A stretch of DNA of 64,000 nt from assembly GCF_030913705.1 (NCBI RefSeq), contig NZ_CP133190.1, positions 1,426,001-1,490,000 of the forward strand, given 5' to 3'. The position numbers were made by a program, and so were the translations under genes. This DNA is from Anaerocolumna sp. MB42-C2. GTDB taxonomy: Bacteria > Bacillota > Clostridia > Lachnospirales > Lachnospiraceae. The notes beneath the pieces were generated by a model that saw nothing but the letters and a program-made list of their open reading frames with translations, was not told the origin of the DNA and ran no database searches. Of the stretch, positions 8,342 to 16,369 are shown piece after piece (within the stretch, counting starts at the first letter, position 1; each line of letters begins with the position of its first letter).

Positions 8342-9058
8342 ATGGAATTAGATAATACAATAGCAACACCGCTCTATCAGCAGCTAGAAGAGATGTTGCG
8401 TAAAGAAATCGAAAGCGGAGAACGACCCGCAGGAAGCCGAATTCCAACTGAAAGTGAATTAAGCCAACAATACAATGTAAGCAGAGTAACTGTACGAAAA
8501 GCACTTGCTGGACTTGCTGATCTTGGCTATCTGGAACGCAAATCCGGGAAAGGTACTTTTGTAGCTGAAAAGAAATTTCAAAGAGGTATTTCTACCGGTG
8601 TTATCGGTTTCACAGAGTTGTGTAGACACATGGGCTTTACCCCAGGTGCAAGAACTATAAAAATAGCACTGGAAGAGCCTACCGATAAGGAAAGTGAGCT
8701 CATGAATCTTAAACCCGATGAGAAAATTGTTGTAGTTGAACGAATTCGTTACGCTGACTTAAAGCCGGTACTTCTGGAATCCAATAAATTTCCGGAATCT
8801 TTCTCTTTCTTATTCGGAGAGAATCTTAACGATTCTTCCTTATATGAAATTTTAAAGGAAAAGCATAACATAACTTTAGAACATTCTTCAAAAACAATCG
8901 ATATTACTTTTGCCTCAATAAAAGAAGCCAAAATATTGGGAATTTCCAAAGGTTATCCGCTTCTTCGCATTGACAGTGTGATTCATGACCCTGACAATAC
9001 AATTACAAATCTTTGTCAGCAGCTCTGTATTGGGGACAAATTTAAATTAATTGTATAA
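8342..9058 (+). CDS. GntR/HutC-family transcriptional regulator (FrlR type)
   Basis: The 238-residue protein has a GntR winged helix at about residues 8-75. It includes PLYQQLEEMLRKEIESG, the IPTESELSQQYNVSRVTVRKAL recognition region and GTFVAEKK. A UTRA effector-binding domain follows at about 95-235, ending in LCIGDKFKLIV. HutC members usually repress a catabolic operon and release DNA on binding a pathway metabolite, often a sugar phosphate. It is divergent from the deglycase, and the matching 12-base sites in both catabolic promoters make it the likely local regulator. AAAGG precedes the ATG by 7 bases. Confidence 0.9.
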   Translation: MELDNTIATPLYQQLEEMLRKEIESGERPAGSRIPTESELSQQYNVSRVTVRKALAGLADLGYLERKSGKGTFVAEKKFQRGISTGVIGFTELCRHMGFTPGARTIKIALEEPTDKESELMNLKPDEKIVVVERIRYADLKPVLLESNKFPESFSFLFGENLNDSSLYEILKEKHNITLEHSSKTIDITFASIKEAKILGISKGYPLLRIDSVIHDPDNTITNLCQQLCIGDKFKLIV

Positions 9059-9120
9059 GTGTATAGATTCCTTACTTATCTAATCTGTCATCTCAATCCA
9101 TACAATTTTTTACTTCAAAA

Positions 9121-9160
9121 ATCCCCCTCAATATGTTTACACAGACATACTGAGGGGCTA
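9121..9160. terminator. Hairpin after the GntR gene
   Basis: CCCCTCAATATGT pairs with ACATACTGAGGGG with one mismatch. No T-run follows on the plus strand, so termination of the regulator message here is only probable. Confidence 0.4.
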
Positions 9161-9208
9161 GAATTAGGTTCGATTGCCAAGAAAGACCTAGTTTTATCAA
9201 AATCATTA

Positions 9209-9237
9209 TTGACAATGTAAAACCTATCATTTATAAT
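9209..9237 (+). promoter_or_regulatory. Consensus promoter of the Rrf2 gene
   Basis: TTGACA (9209-9214) and TATAAT (9232-9237) are 17 bases apart. The Rrf2 operator begins 9 bases downstream, over the expected transcription start. Confidence 0.85.
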
Positions 9238-9245
9238 CATAGACA

Positions 9246-9260
9246 AATACAGTCTGTATT
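9246..9260. promoter_or_regulatory. Rrf2 operator palindrome, first copy
   Basis: AATACAGTCTGTATT is a perfect inverted repeat of 7 bases around one centre base. It recurs with its core unchanged before the methyltransferase gene. Its position just after the -10 fits repression and autoregulation. Confidence 0.75.
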
Positions 9261-9280
9261 ATCTTTGTGGAGGAGCTGCT

Positions 9281-9661
9281 ATGAAATACACAAAAGCAAC
9301 TAATTATGCTTTACATATAATGGCCTATTTTGTAAAGCAAGAAGGTAAAGACAATTTAAGTCTTCAGCCATTAGCTGGTCACATGAATATATCACCTACC
9401 TATCTTTCCAAGATACTGACACAATTAGTCAAAGCTGATCTGATTCAGTCTACGCCTGGTGTAAATGGAGGTTATAGTCTCAGAAAACCAAAGAACGAAA
9501 TAAGCTTTTATGATGTCATTCAGGCCATTGAAGGCAGCGGAGCGCTTTTCACTTGTGAAATGGATGAGAATCGTGATTGTCACATAGAAAAGGTTATGAG
9601 AGACGCGGAAGAGAAAATGGTGAACCATCTAAAAGAAAAACGTATTTGCGATATTATATAA
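9281..9661 (+). CDS. Rrf2-family transcriptional regulator
   Basis: The 126-residue protein has the Rrf2 winged helix: TKATNYALHIMAYF at the start, the recognition helix in NISPTYLSKILTQLV, and a wing with GVNGGYSLRKPKNEIS. The C-terminal region holds C92, C100 and H101, with C123 near the end. Iron-sulfur Rrf2 proteins such as IscR and NsrR use three closely spaced Cys, so the spacing here is non-standard and cluster binding is uncertain. GGAGG precedes the ATG. The palindromic site before this gene and before the next operon suggests it represses both itself and the methyltransferase-MATE pair. Confidence 0.88.
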   Translation: MKYTKATNYALHIMAYFVKQEGKDNLSLQPLAGHMNISPTYLSKILTQLVKADLIQSTPGVNGGYSLRKPKNEISFYDVIQAIEGSGALFTCEMDENRDCHIEKVMRDAEEKMVNHLKEKRICDII

Positions 9662-9718
9662 AAATGAGCTAAAACACAGGCAGCTGTAACTGTTCATTTT
9701 TTAATCCAATTATAGATA

Positions 9719-9733
9719 TTTACAGTCTGTATT
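9719..9733. promoter_or_regulatory. Rrf2 operator palindrome, second copy
   Basis: TTTACAGTCTGTATT carries the same TACAGTCTGTATT core as the site at 9246-9260. It lies 21 bases before the methyltransferase ATG, between its ribosome site and the expected promoter, so the operon is probably in the same small regulon. Confidence 0.7.
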
Positions 9734-9754
9734 ATATATTATAGGAGGTCTATT

Positions 9755-10357
9755 ATGAATTACAAACATCATTCCAATGAACCGGATATTAATTTTTTAA
9801 ACAAAATTGCTTTCTTAGATAGCAGGCAAAGAGAACAGCTCATACCACCTGAAATACTTATAAGCCAGATGCCGATTCAAGTAAATCATACTTTACTTGA
9901 TGTCGGTGCAGGCTCAGGCTTTTTTACAATTCCTATGGCCGCATGTACCTCTAATAAAGTGTACGCTATGGACCCTGACAGACGTATGCTAAATGTTATA
10001 GAGGCGAAAGCTAAGGAAAAAGGACTTACTAATATTGAACCGATTCAGGAATATATTGAAAACTTAAGTATACCTAATAGCAGTGTTGATTTTGTTATGG
10101 CATCCTTAATACTACACGAAGTAAGTTCACTGACAGAAGTACTATCAAATATATTTGAGGTACTAAAGACGGGAGGACACTTGCTATGTCTTGAATATGA
10201 AAAGGATGACCTGATAATCGAAGGTCCGCCAATGTCCATTCGTATTAGTTCAGAGGAGCTACAAAAAGCATTGTCTTTAACCGGCTTTGAAATTGTGAAG
10301 AAAACTAACATTAGTGATGCTATCTATACTGTTTTAGCAGTTAAGAAAGAGAGGTAA
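9755..10357 (+). CDS. Class I SAM-dependent methyltransferase
   Basis: The 200-residue protein has a Rossmann methyltransferase core. Motif I is LLDVGAGSGFFTIPM near residue 48, the acidic residue after strand two is in YAMDPDRRML near residue 75, and motif IV is in VDFVMASLILHEV near residue 115. The pattern is that of UbiE/methyltransferase-11 enzymes acting on small molecules; the substrate is unknown. It has AGGAGG before the ATG and ends 3 bp before the MATE gene, so the two are co-translated. With an efflux pump next door and an Rrf2 operator in front, a detoxification role is plausible but inferred. Confidence 0.85.
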   Translation: MNYKHHSNEPDINFLNKIAFLDSRQREQLIPPEILISQMPIQVNHTLLDVGAGSGFFTIPMAACTSNKVYAMDPDRRMLNVIEAKAKEKGLTNIEPIQEYIENLSIPNSSVDFVMASLILHEVSSLTEVLSNIFEVLKTGGHLLCLEYEKDDLIIEGPPMSIRISSEELQKALSLTGFEIVKKTNISDAIYTVLAVKKER

Positions 10358-10360
10358 ACT

Positions 10361-11749
10361 ATGGATTCAAATAGAGACATGCTCATTACCAGACCCGTAA
10401 GTAAGCTTTTATTCCAATTTTCGCTTCCTGCCATTGGTGGTATGATTATAAACTCGTTGTATAATTTGGTGGATCGTATATTTGTCGGCAGAATTGGCGG
10501 TCTTGCCATGACTGGGATCGGATTAAGCTTACCGTTTATGATGTTGCTATCCGCCGTAAGTTCATTGATCGGAATAGGAGCCTCAGCACTCATTTCAATT
10601 AAGCTGGGAGAAAACAACAAGAAGGAAGCAAAAAGATTACTTGGCAATGCCATAACATTACTTTTTGGTTTAATGCTCTTAATGACACTATTAGGTCTTA
10701 TATTTAAAATTCCTGTCCTTAAAGCATTCGGTGCCAGCGAAGCAACTATGCCTTATGCAGAGGATTATATGACTGTTATTCTCTATGGTGCTGTCTTCCA
10801 AGGTATTGGAAGTGGATTAGTGAATGTGGTAAGAGCTGCGGGTCATCCTGTCAAATCAATGATGATTGTAATTGTCGGAACCCTTATTAATATCATTTTA
10901 GATCCAATTTTTATTTTCAGTCTTAACCTGGGCATATCCGGTGCAGCTTGGGCAACAATTATTGCTCAGTTTGTAACCTCTATCATGATAATACAACACT
11001 TTTTCAGTGATAAGAGTCAAATAAAAATTGAAATGAGTAAATTAAAACTCCATTCAGTAACTATAAAGTCGATCTTAAGTATTGGATTTGCTTCATTCGC
11101 CATGCAACTATCTTCCGTTGTGGTCAGTATCCTATCCAACAACGCACTTAAAACATACGGCGGTGACATTGCTATTGGGGCGATGACAATAATCAACTCG
11201 GTGATGGTTCTATTCCTTATGTCGGCTATGGGAGTTACACAAGGTGCTTCACCAATCATAGGTTTTAACTTTGGTGCTAAACGCTTTGACAGGGTTAAAC
11301 ACGTCTTAAAGCTTGAACTGGCTGCCGTCACATCGATTTGTACAATAACATTTATACTTGTTCAAGTTTTTCCGGTAATGCTCTCTAGTATCTTTACCAA
11401 TGAACCGGAGCTTATTTCAAAAGCAAGTTCCGGAATGCGGTTATTTTTATTAATGCTTCCTTTTATAAGTGCCCAGATTGTAGGGGCCAGCTACTTTCAA
11501 TCTATCGGTGAAGCGAAAAAAGCAGCCTTTTTAGGACTTTTAAGACAAGTACTTTTACTGATACCACTACTGCTTATCTTACCTAATTTCTTAGGATTAA
11601 ATGGTGTATGGGGAGCCGGTACTCTATCTGACCTTTTCTCCAGCCTCGTTGCCATAGTCGCTTTAAAATCAGCGTTCAGCCACTTAAACAAACTCGAAAA
11701 CGAGTATCGCACAGAAGAAACAGATACCTTGTCCATTATAGCGGAATAA
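10361..11749 (+). CDS. MATE-family multidrug/Na+ efflux transporter
   Basis: The 462-residue protein has the usual MATE length and about 12 membrane segments in two homologous halves. The start ITRPVSKLLFQFSLPAIGGMI and NLVDRIFVGRIGG near residue 40 are typical of the DinF/NorM-like group of Firmicutes. VMVLFLMSAMGVTQGASPIIGFNFGA at about 280-305 is the matching segment in the second half. It would export cationic organic compounds driven by Na+ or H+. It is the second gene of the Rrf2-controlled operon, 3 bp after the methyltransferase. Confidence 0.92.
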   Translation: MDSNRDMLITRPVSKLLFQFSLPAIGGMIINSLYNLVDRIFVGRIGGLAMTGIGLSLPFMMLLSAVSSLIGIGASALISIKLGENNKKEAKRLLGNAITLLFGLMLLMTLLGLIFKIPVLKAFGASEATMPYAEDYMTVILYGAVFQGIGSGLVNVVRAAGHPVKSMMIVIVGTLINIILDPIFIFSLNLGISGAAWATIIAQFVTSIMIIQHFFSDKSQIKIEMSKLKLHSVTIKSILSIGFASFAMQLSSVVVSILSNNALKTYGGDIAIGAMTIINSVMVLFLMSAMGVTQGASPIIGFNFGAKRFDRVKHVLKLELAAVTSICTITFILVQVFPVMLSSIFTNEPELISKASSGMRLFLLMLPFISAQIVGASYFQSIGEAKKAAFLGLLRQVLLLIPLLLILPNFLGLNGVWGAGTLSDLFSSLVAIVALKSAFSHLNKLENEYRTEETDTLSIIAE

Positions 11750-11774
11750 TCAAGACTTAAGCTTCTGGAATAAT

Positions 11775-11835
11775 ACGGTCAAGTCCGAATCAGCTCTCTA
11801 ATTCCTTAACGAGTCTGTGACTTGACCGCTTTGTT
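11775..11835. terminator. Bidirectional terminator-like hairpin between converging genes
   Basis: CGGTCAAGTC pairs with GACTTGACCG around a loop of about 37 bases. The right arm lies inside the last codons of the minus-strand membrane-protein gene. There is no long T-run, so strength is uncertain. Confidence 0.45.
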
Positions 11836-12866
11836 CGCTGAATGCAGTCACACCCATTCAATAATACAACTGCCATTCCTATAATAAAAATTAAATAGAA
11901 ACTGACACTTCTTGTTATAATCATGGAAGCAGTTAAATATTTTTCTGTAAATATGCTGCCTAAGGCATTGATATATATAATCTCTGTAATACCTTGTGCT
12001 CCCGGTAATGGTAACATATCTACAGCTACATAAATTGCGGCCTGGATTAAAAATATTGTTAAGGGATTACCAGTTTTTAAATAAAGCCCCATATAAATAA
12101 AAACAGGTATGAGCAGAAGAGAAACTCTCTGGATAATAGTCAGTAAAGTTAATACTCCCATTTTACCCTTATTACTAAATAAAAATCCTATCGAATCTTT
12201 ATAACCTGTAATAAACGAATCGATTTTTTCATTACGGTTATGATTTTCTTTTAATATTTTTAATTTTGTTAATAAATGGATCACTTTATGGACTATCCCT
12301 TTTGCCTTTTCGGGTATTGACATAAATGTAAGAATCGCCAAAAGCACTATTACATTTAATGATAAACCCAGATAATATACCCATATATAAATACCGAAAT
12401 ACTCTTTAATGCCTTTAGACCAATAAAGGCAAAGACCTGTTCCCATAAGAACCATGATCAGTTTGTAAAAAAGTGCCATGGATAAAAGTGCTGCTGTGCT
12501 TTTAGCTGTGCCGTTTCCGTCCTTCGCCATGTGATAGAGCTGGAACGGCTGCCCTCCTGAGGCAGAGGGTGTCAGCCCTGAATAAAAATAGCCGATTAAA
12601 GTATATTTAATGCATCGAAAGATAGACAGTTTTTTACCTTTTTGCTTTAGCAGCAGCCATAAAATAATACCTTCCATCAATACAAATGTCAAAACGGCCG
12701 CAATACATAGGATAAGCCAAAATAAGGATATTTGTTTCATGCTTTTTATTAAATCCGTCGTGTTAATCCCTTTATATATTGTGTAAGCGGTAAGGAAAGC
12801 CACTGCTAAAAACAAAATTACATTTGCATATTGCTTATGTTTTTTAAGAAAAGAAAGTAATCTCAT
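11790..12866 (-). CDS. UPF0104 / flippase-like integral membrane protein
   Basis: The 358-residue protein has about 8 membrane helices. GYFYSGLTPSASGGQPFQLY near residues 92-111 is the hallmark of the UPF0104 (TIGR00374) family, related to the membrane half of lysyl-phosphatidylglycerol synthase MprF. Members are thought to flip lipids or lipid-linked sugars. It lies 11 bp after a family 2 glycosyltransferase, which suggests the pair makes and translocates a glycolipid. No aminoacyl-transferase domain is attached, so it is not an MprF itself. GAGGAGG precedes the ATG. Confidence 0.85.
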   Translation of the reverse strand: MRLLSFLKKHKQYANVILFLAVAFLTAYTIYKGINTTDLIKSMKQISLFWLILCIAAVLTFVLMEGIILWLLLKQKGKKLSIFRCIKYTLIGYFYSGLTPSASGGQPFQLYHMAKDGNGTAKSTAALLSMALFYKLIMVLMGTGLCLYWSKGIKEYFGIYIWVYYLGLSLNVIVLLAILTFMSIPEKAKGIVHKVIHLLTKLKILKENHNRNEKIDSFITGYKDSIGFLFSNKGKMGVLTLLTIIQRVSLLLIPVFIYMGLYLKTGNPLTIFLIQAAIYVAVDMLPLPGAQGITEIIYINALGSIFTEKYLTASMIITRSVSFYLIFIIGMAVVLLNGCDCIQRTKRSSHRLVKELES

Positions 12867-12877
12867 TGATTCCTCCT

Positions 12878-13903
12878 CTAGGCAAACATATATTTTTTCT
12901 TGGCAAATCGGTAACCGGAGATTAACACTTTATCGCTTATAGGCTCCGGTAATGAAGAAATGACATTAAATGAATAATACTTAACTTGCTTATAAAGAAA
13001 AGTATCCATATTTTTAAGCTCATACCATAATTTTTTCATTTCGCATTTGTACTCCTGTTCATTTGACAGAGAGCACAAAACGGAGGTTATTAATGTCAGC
13101 AGAGAGATTTGGCGAATCATATACTTTGCAAGCTTCGGAGATCTTTGTTTTATTTCTTTTATGTTACAGCTGTTTAAAACTGCTCTTGTCACAGTAAACT
13201 GCTGATCGATTCTCCGTATCATGCTTTTTTCATTTACTGACTGATCTTCTCTTCCGATGTAATATTGATAAAAATCGATATCCAGGTATATCAGCTTTTT
13301 TACATAGGGCAGAGGCTGGTATGCAAATATATTATCCACATAAAAAGTATGCTCTGGCAGGCTTAAACCGGACTGTCTGAGAATGTCTGTCCTAAAGGTT
13401 AATGAATGCATCAGAAAATATTGTGACACAGTAAAATATTTTATATCATCCCAGGAACAAATCTTGTTCTCCTCAAATACATTTCTATAATGTATTTGAT
13501 TAAACGTGCCTTCCTCCAAGCGATTATATACATAATTAGAAATAAATAAATCTATGGTCCGTTCATTGCTCTCCAATATTTCTTTTATCTTGTTTAACAG
13601 AAGCAAATAACTGTTTTTGTCCACCCAGTCATCAGAATCCACTACTTTAAAATAGATACCTCTTGCCCTTTCTATACCGACATTGACACCCGAACCATGA
13701 CCCCCATTTTCTTTATGCACTACTTTTACAATATTAGGAAATTGCTCTGCATACCGATCTGCAATGATACCGGTACTGTCTGTAGATCCATCATTTACGA
13801 TAATAATCTCTACATCTTCCCCACCAGGTAGAAGAGAATCAATACATCTCTCTAAATATTTTTCAGAATTATAACTTGGTACTACAAACGTAATATACTT
13901 CAT
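12878..13903 (-). CDS. Family 2 glycosyltransferase
   Basis: The 341-residue protein has a GT-A fold. VVPSYNSEKYLERCIDSLL at the start, EIIIVNDGSTDSTG near residue 31, ENGGHGSGVNVGIERARG near residue 64 and the metal-binding KVVDSDDWVD near residue 85 are all visible. The C-terminal half is helical and lacks clear membrane helices. It transfers a sugar from a nucleotide or lipid donor at the inner face of the membrane. It is the first gene of a two-gene unit with the UPF0104 protein. AAAGGA precedes the ATG. Confidence 0.9.
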   Translation of the reverse strand: MKYITFVVPSYNSEKYLERCIDSLLPGGEDVEIIIVNDGSTDSTGIIADRYAEQFPNIVKVVHKENGGHGSGVNVGIERARGIYFKVVDSDDWVDKNSYLLLLNKIKEILESNERTIDLFISNYVYNRLEEGTFNQIHYRNVFEENKICSWDDIKYFTVSQYFLMHSLTFRTDILRQSGLSLPEHTFYVDNIFAYQPLPYVKKLIYLDIDFYQYYIGREDQSVNEKSMIRRIDQQFTVTRAVLNSCNIKEIKQRSPKLAKYMIRQISLLTLITSVLCSLSNEQEYKCEMKKLWYELKNMDTFLYKQVKYYSFNVISSLPEPISDKVLISGYRFAKKKYMFA

Positions 13904-14210
13904 AATTTAATATCCTTTTCACATAATAAAATTTATAGTTTTGTTGATTCGTGTTGTTGCATTTCCGAACTATTCAACAGCTTAAAAACTATATCTTTAT
14001 CATAACCGAAAAGATTAAGAAACTTTTTTAGAATAAATGAAAGAAATTCTAAAGAAAAACAGAAGATTTATAGAACAAAGTATCAGTCTGCTGACACTTT
14101 CGCGGCCGGCCTCCAATCGTTAGATTTTTAGTTCTAACTTTTGGCGGTCGGTATATAGCGGACTCTTTCGCTTAAGTCCGGTCACTTTAGTGACAATTAC
14201 CTATAGCATG
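13904..14210 (-). other. Intergenic region with three short hairpins, possible leader or terminator
   Basis: Reading the plus strand, GTTAGA (14119-14124) pairs with TCTAAC (14133-14138), CGGACT (14159-14164) pairs with AGTCCG (14175-14180), and GTCAC (14181-14185) pairs with GTGAC (14190-14194). A GC-rich patch at 14101-14112 stands out from AT-rich DNA. On the minus strand the block directly follows the spore-protein stop and precedes the glycosyltransferase. No known riboswitch was recognised. Confidence 0.35.
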
Positions 14211-15494
14211 TCATGTCCCTAGTTTCTCAATTACAAACTGTGTATTTACTAATAACCAGATATTAGTTGTAAAATACATTATATTCCACACGGAAGCCCC
14301 CTGCAGACCGTTACTTTTCACGTATTCCAAATAAGGGTAACCTACTCTGATATCTTTAAACCAGGCAATATACTCCCGATCACCATACACATACTGAAAA
14401 TAAGACGAGCGGGAACGTTCATTAAACTGTATCGGTGCACCGACGTCTATTGCCAGATCCATGGCAGAATTATAATTTAAAAAGTTTGCATAAGTGACCG
14501 CTGCAAAATAAGGAAATTCCCAAAGGTAACCTACAATTGATATACCTAAGATACATTTTTCTGGTGAAATAAGTTCGACCGCATTATCCAGAGTTTGTAT
14601 CACTGTCTCGAAGGGCAGCACGCTTATCGGAAGATTACGTGGGTATCGAAAGGCATATGTCAACTGATATAATACGCTGTTTGCAGCCTGGCTCAAACCG
14701 GCATAATCAACACCGGCATATATAATACCTGTTGATACCTCAAAGGTGCTTGGGGCTATGGTAATTGTAACATAAAACCCTTCTGTGTTTAATTGCTTTG
14801 TTACGTCTGCTATAAACTCCGTATAAGCTTCCCGGTCCAGTGGATGTATATAGGGCGTGTCAATATTAATACCATAATAACCCTTGCTGCGAAGATTTCT
14901 TAAGATATTATCAAGAAAATTATTCCTTATCATCGCATTGCTTATTAAGTTGTGGGCTATCTCTGTATCAACATCCTCTCCCTCATGTGGCGCATTTACA
15001 AACATAATAGGCGCTACCCCGTATTCTTTTGCTATCTGCACTATTTCCAAATCATCTATCTCAATCAGATCACCATTTGACAGGAGCCGATAAGAATAAA
15101 TCGTAAGGTAAGTCAGATACGGCAAGGTTTTCTTAAGAGTCTCCCGGTCAATAAACGGAAAGGCAAATCCATTGGTCTTACTTGATGTAGTTTTATTATC
15201 CTCATAATGTATCACCAGTTCCTCTCCGCTATATAGCTTCCTATTTGAAATATTCGGATTATTTCTTAGTAGTTCCATTACATCCATCCCTTGCTCTAAG
15301 GCAATACTCTCCAAAGTGTCTGCTTCTTGTACTACGTATATTTGACTGGGTTTAAGGATTAATAGTGCTTCTCCTTCTGTCAGATTATCAGGATTACTTA
15401 TATCGTTTTCCATTGTTACTCTTTCAGGAGATATACCATAGGTATCTGCGATGCTGTAGATCGTATCGCCTTGTTGTACTACATGAATGTACAT
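14211..15494 (-). CDS. LysM-GH18 spore peptidoglycan protein (SleL/YaaH-like) with degenerate catalytic motif
   Basis: The protein of about 427 residues has two LysM domains at roughly 1-45 and 50-95 (HVVQQGDTIYSIADTYGI and YVVQEADTLESIALEQGM). A GH18 barrel fills the rest, as in the spore-cortex enzyme SleL/YaaH. The catalytic loop that should read DGxxIDFE reads YGINIDTP, so the expected proton-donor Glu is Pro and the first Asp is Tyr. It may bind rather than cut cortex peptidoglycan. I chose the ATG at 15494, which has CGAGG 6 bases upstream, over one 6 codons earlier without a site. There is no signal peptide, as in SleL, which is packaged from the mother cell. Confidence 0.85.
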   Translation of the reverse strand: MYIHVVQQGDTIYSIADTYGISPERVTMENDISNPDNLTEGEALLILKPSQIYVVQEADTLESIALEQGMDVMELLRNNPNISNRKLYSGEELVIHYEDNKTTSSKTNGFAFPFIDRETLKKTLPYLTYLTIYSYRLLSNGDLIEIDDLEIVQIAKEYGVAPIMFVNAPHEGEDVDTEIAHNLISNAMIRNNFLDNILRNLRSKGYYGINIDTPYIHPLDREAYTEFIADVTKQLNTEGFYVTITIAPSTFEVSTGIIYAGVDYAGLSQAANSVLYQLTYAFRYPRNLPISVLPFETVIQTLDNAVELISPEKCILGISIVGYLWEFPYFAAVTYANFLNYNSAMDLAIDVGAPIQFNERSRSSYFQYVYGDREYIAWFKDIRVGYPYLEYVKSNGLQGASVWNIMYFTTNIWLLVNTQFVIEKLGT

Positions 15495-15610
15495 GAATAA
15501 CCTCGAATCCATATTTAATATTATTTATAGTATGACAATAAATGTAAATGTTTCATTTCGGTTTAATCATCTCATTTCCGCCATTTATTAACGAAATAAT
15601 CAAACAGCAC

Positions 15611-15645
15611 AAAAAAAAACAGGTATATCTTAAGAATACACCCGT
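15611..15645 (-). terminator. Rho-independent terminator of tspO
   Basis: On the minus strand ACGGGTGTAT pairs with ATATACCTGT, including G-T pairs, around a 7-base loop. Nine Ts follow. Confidence 0.85.
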
Positions 15646-15668
15646 TTATTAAAGGATTCCTTTATACA

Positions 15669-16142
15669 TTAGTTTAATATTGCGACCCCAATATTTAAAT
15701 AGGCCGCAAAAATTATCCAAAGCAAATAAGGAACCATCAGGAGCCCTGCTGCTTTATTAATCCTGTAAAACCATATTGTAGTTATTAAGACCAAAACAAT
15801 TAACAAAAGAATAACAAAAACAGATAACCAATACCACTCAAAACGGAAAAATACGATTGGCCAGAGGAAATTTACAAACAACTGTATCCAATATAAATTA
15901 ATTGCCTTTTCACGGTCCGGTATTTGTCTCGATTGATAAATAATATATGCTGCGATTCCCATTAGCAGATAAAGTACAGGCCATATGACACCAAACAGCC
16001 AACCCGGAGGCGACAAAGGCGGTTTTGTTAACGTTGTGTAAATCTGCCCGGCATTTCCGGAAGCTGAGCTGCTAAGAACACCTGCCAGCTCGGTAATAAG
16101 TACGAATACAAGGAGTTGGAACCAATTAATTTTTTTCATCAT
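15669..16142 (-). CDS. tspO: TspO/MBR family tryptophan-rich sensory protein
   Basis: The 157-residue protein has the family length and five membrane helices. KPPLSPPGWLFGVIWPVLYL at about 40-59, NFLWPIVFF near residue 108 and PYLLWIIFAAYLNIGVAILN at the end are the diagnostic segments, rich in Trp and Pro. TspO proteins bind porphyrins and related ligands in the membrane and affect stress signalling; the role in anaerobes is unclear. GGAGGTG precedes the tandem ATGs. A MITE-like element begins 32 bp upstream and may have separated the gene from its original promoter. Confidence 0.93.
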   Translation of the reverse strand: MMKKINWFQLLVFVLITELAGVLSSSASGNAGQIYTTLTKPPLSPPGWLFGVIWPVLYLLMGIAAYIIYQSRQIPDREKAINLYWIQLFVNFLWPIVFFRFEWYWLSVFVILLLIVLVLITTIWFYRINKAAGLLMVPYLLWIIFAAYLNIGVAILN

Positions 16143-16162
16143 AAAATATACACCTCCATATT

Positions 16163-16334
16163 ATTATATTCGTAGGCAATTGCGAAACTAAATAGTTTTT
16201 TGAATATGCCATACAATTCATACGAATTTCAGAGCTTCAGTTGCCTTCCGGGCAAGATTCAGCTCTGAAATTGTATTAATTGCATGACATATAGATACAG
16301 TATGTGATCTTCGCAATTACCTAATTATATTCGT
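16163..16334. mobile_element. MITE-like element with 11-bp direct flanks and terminal inverted repeats
   Basis: ATTATATTCGT occurs at 16163-16173 and again at 16324-16334, as expected for a target-site duplication. Between them lie about 150 bp that begin AGGCAATTGCGAA and end TTCGCAATTACCT, a 13-base terminal inverted repeat with one mismatch. Inside, AATTTCAGAGCT (16225-16236) pairs exactly with AGCTCTGAAATT (16261-16272), with TTGCC/GGCAA nested in the loop. It encodes nothing. It lies between the end of an ABC ATPase gene and tspO. No transposase was seen in the window. Confidence 0.6.
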
Positions 16335-16369
16335 GTTTGGATTTGTTTATTCTAACGTTTAAGAAACAA

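Noticed and set aside
9281..9661. Calling the Rrf2 protein IscR or NsrR
   Set aside because: The Cys spacing does not match either and no isc/suf or nitrosative-stress gene is next to it.
13904..14210. Known riboswitch (c-di-GMP type) before the glycosyltransferase
   Set aside because: The hairpins do not fit the conserved core of any riboswitch class I can recall.
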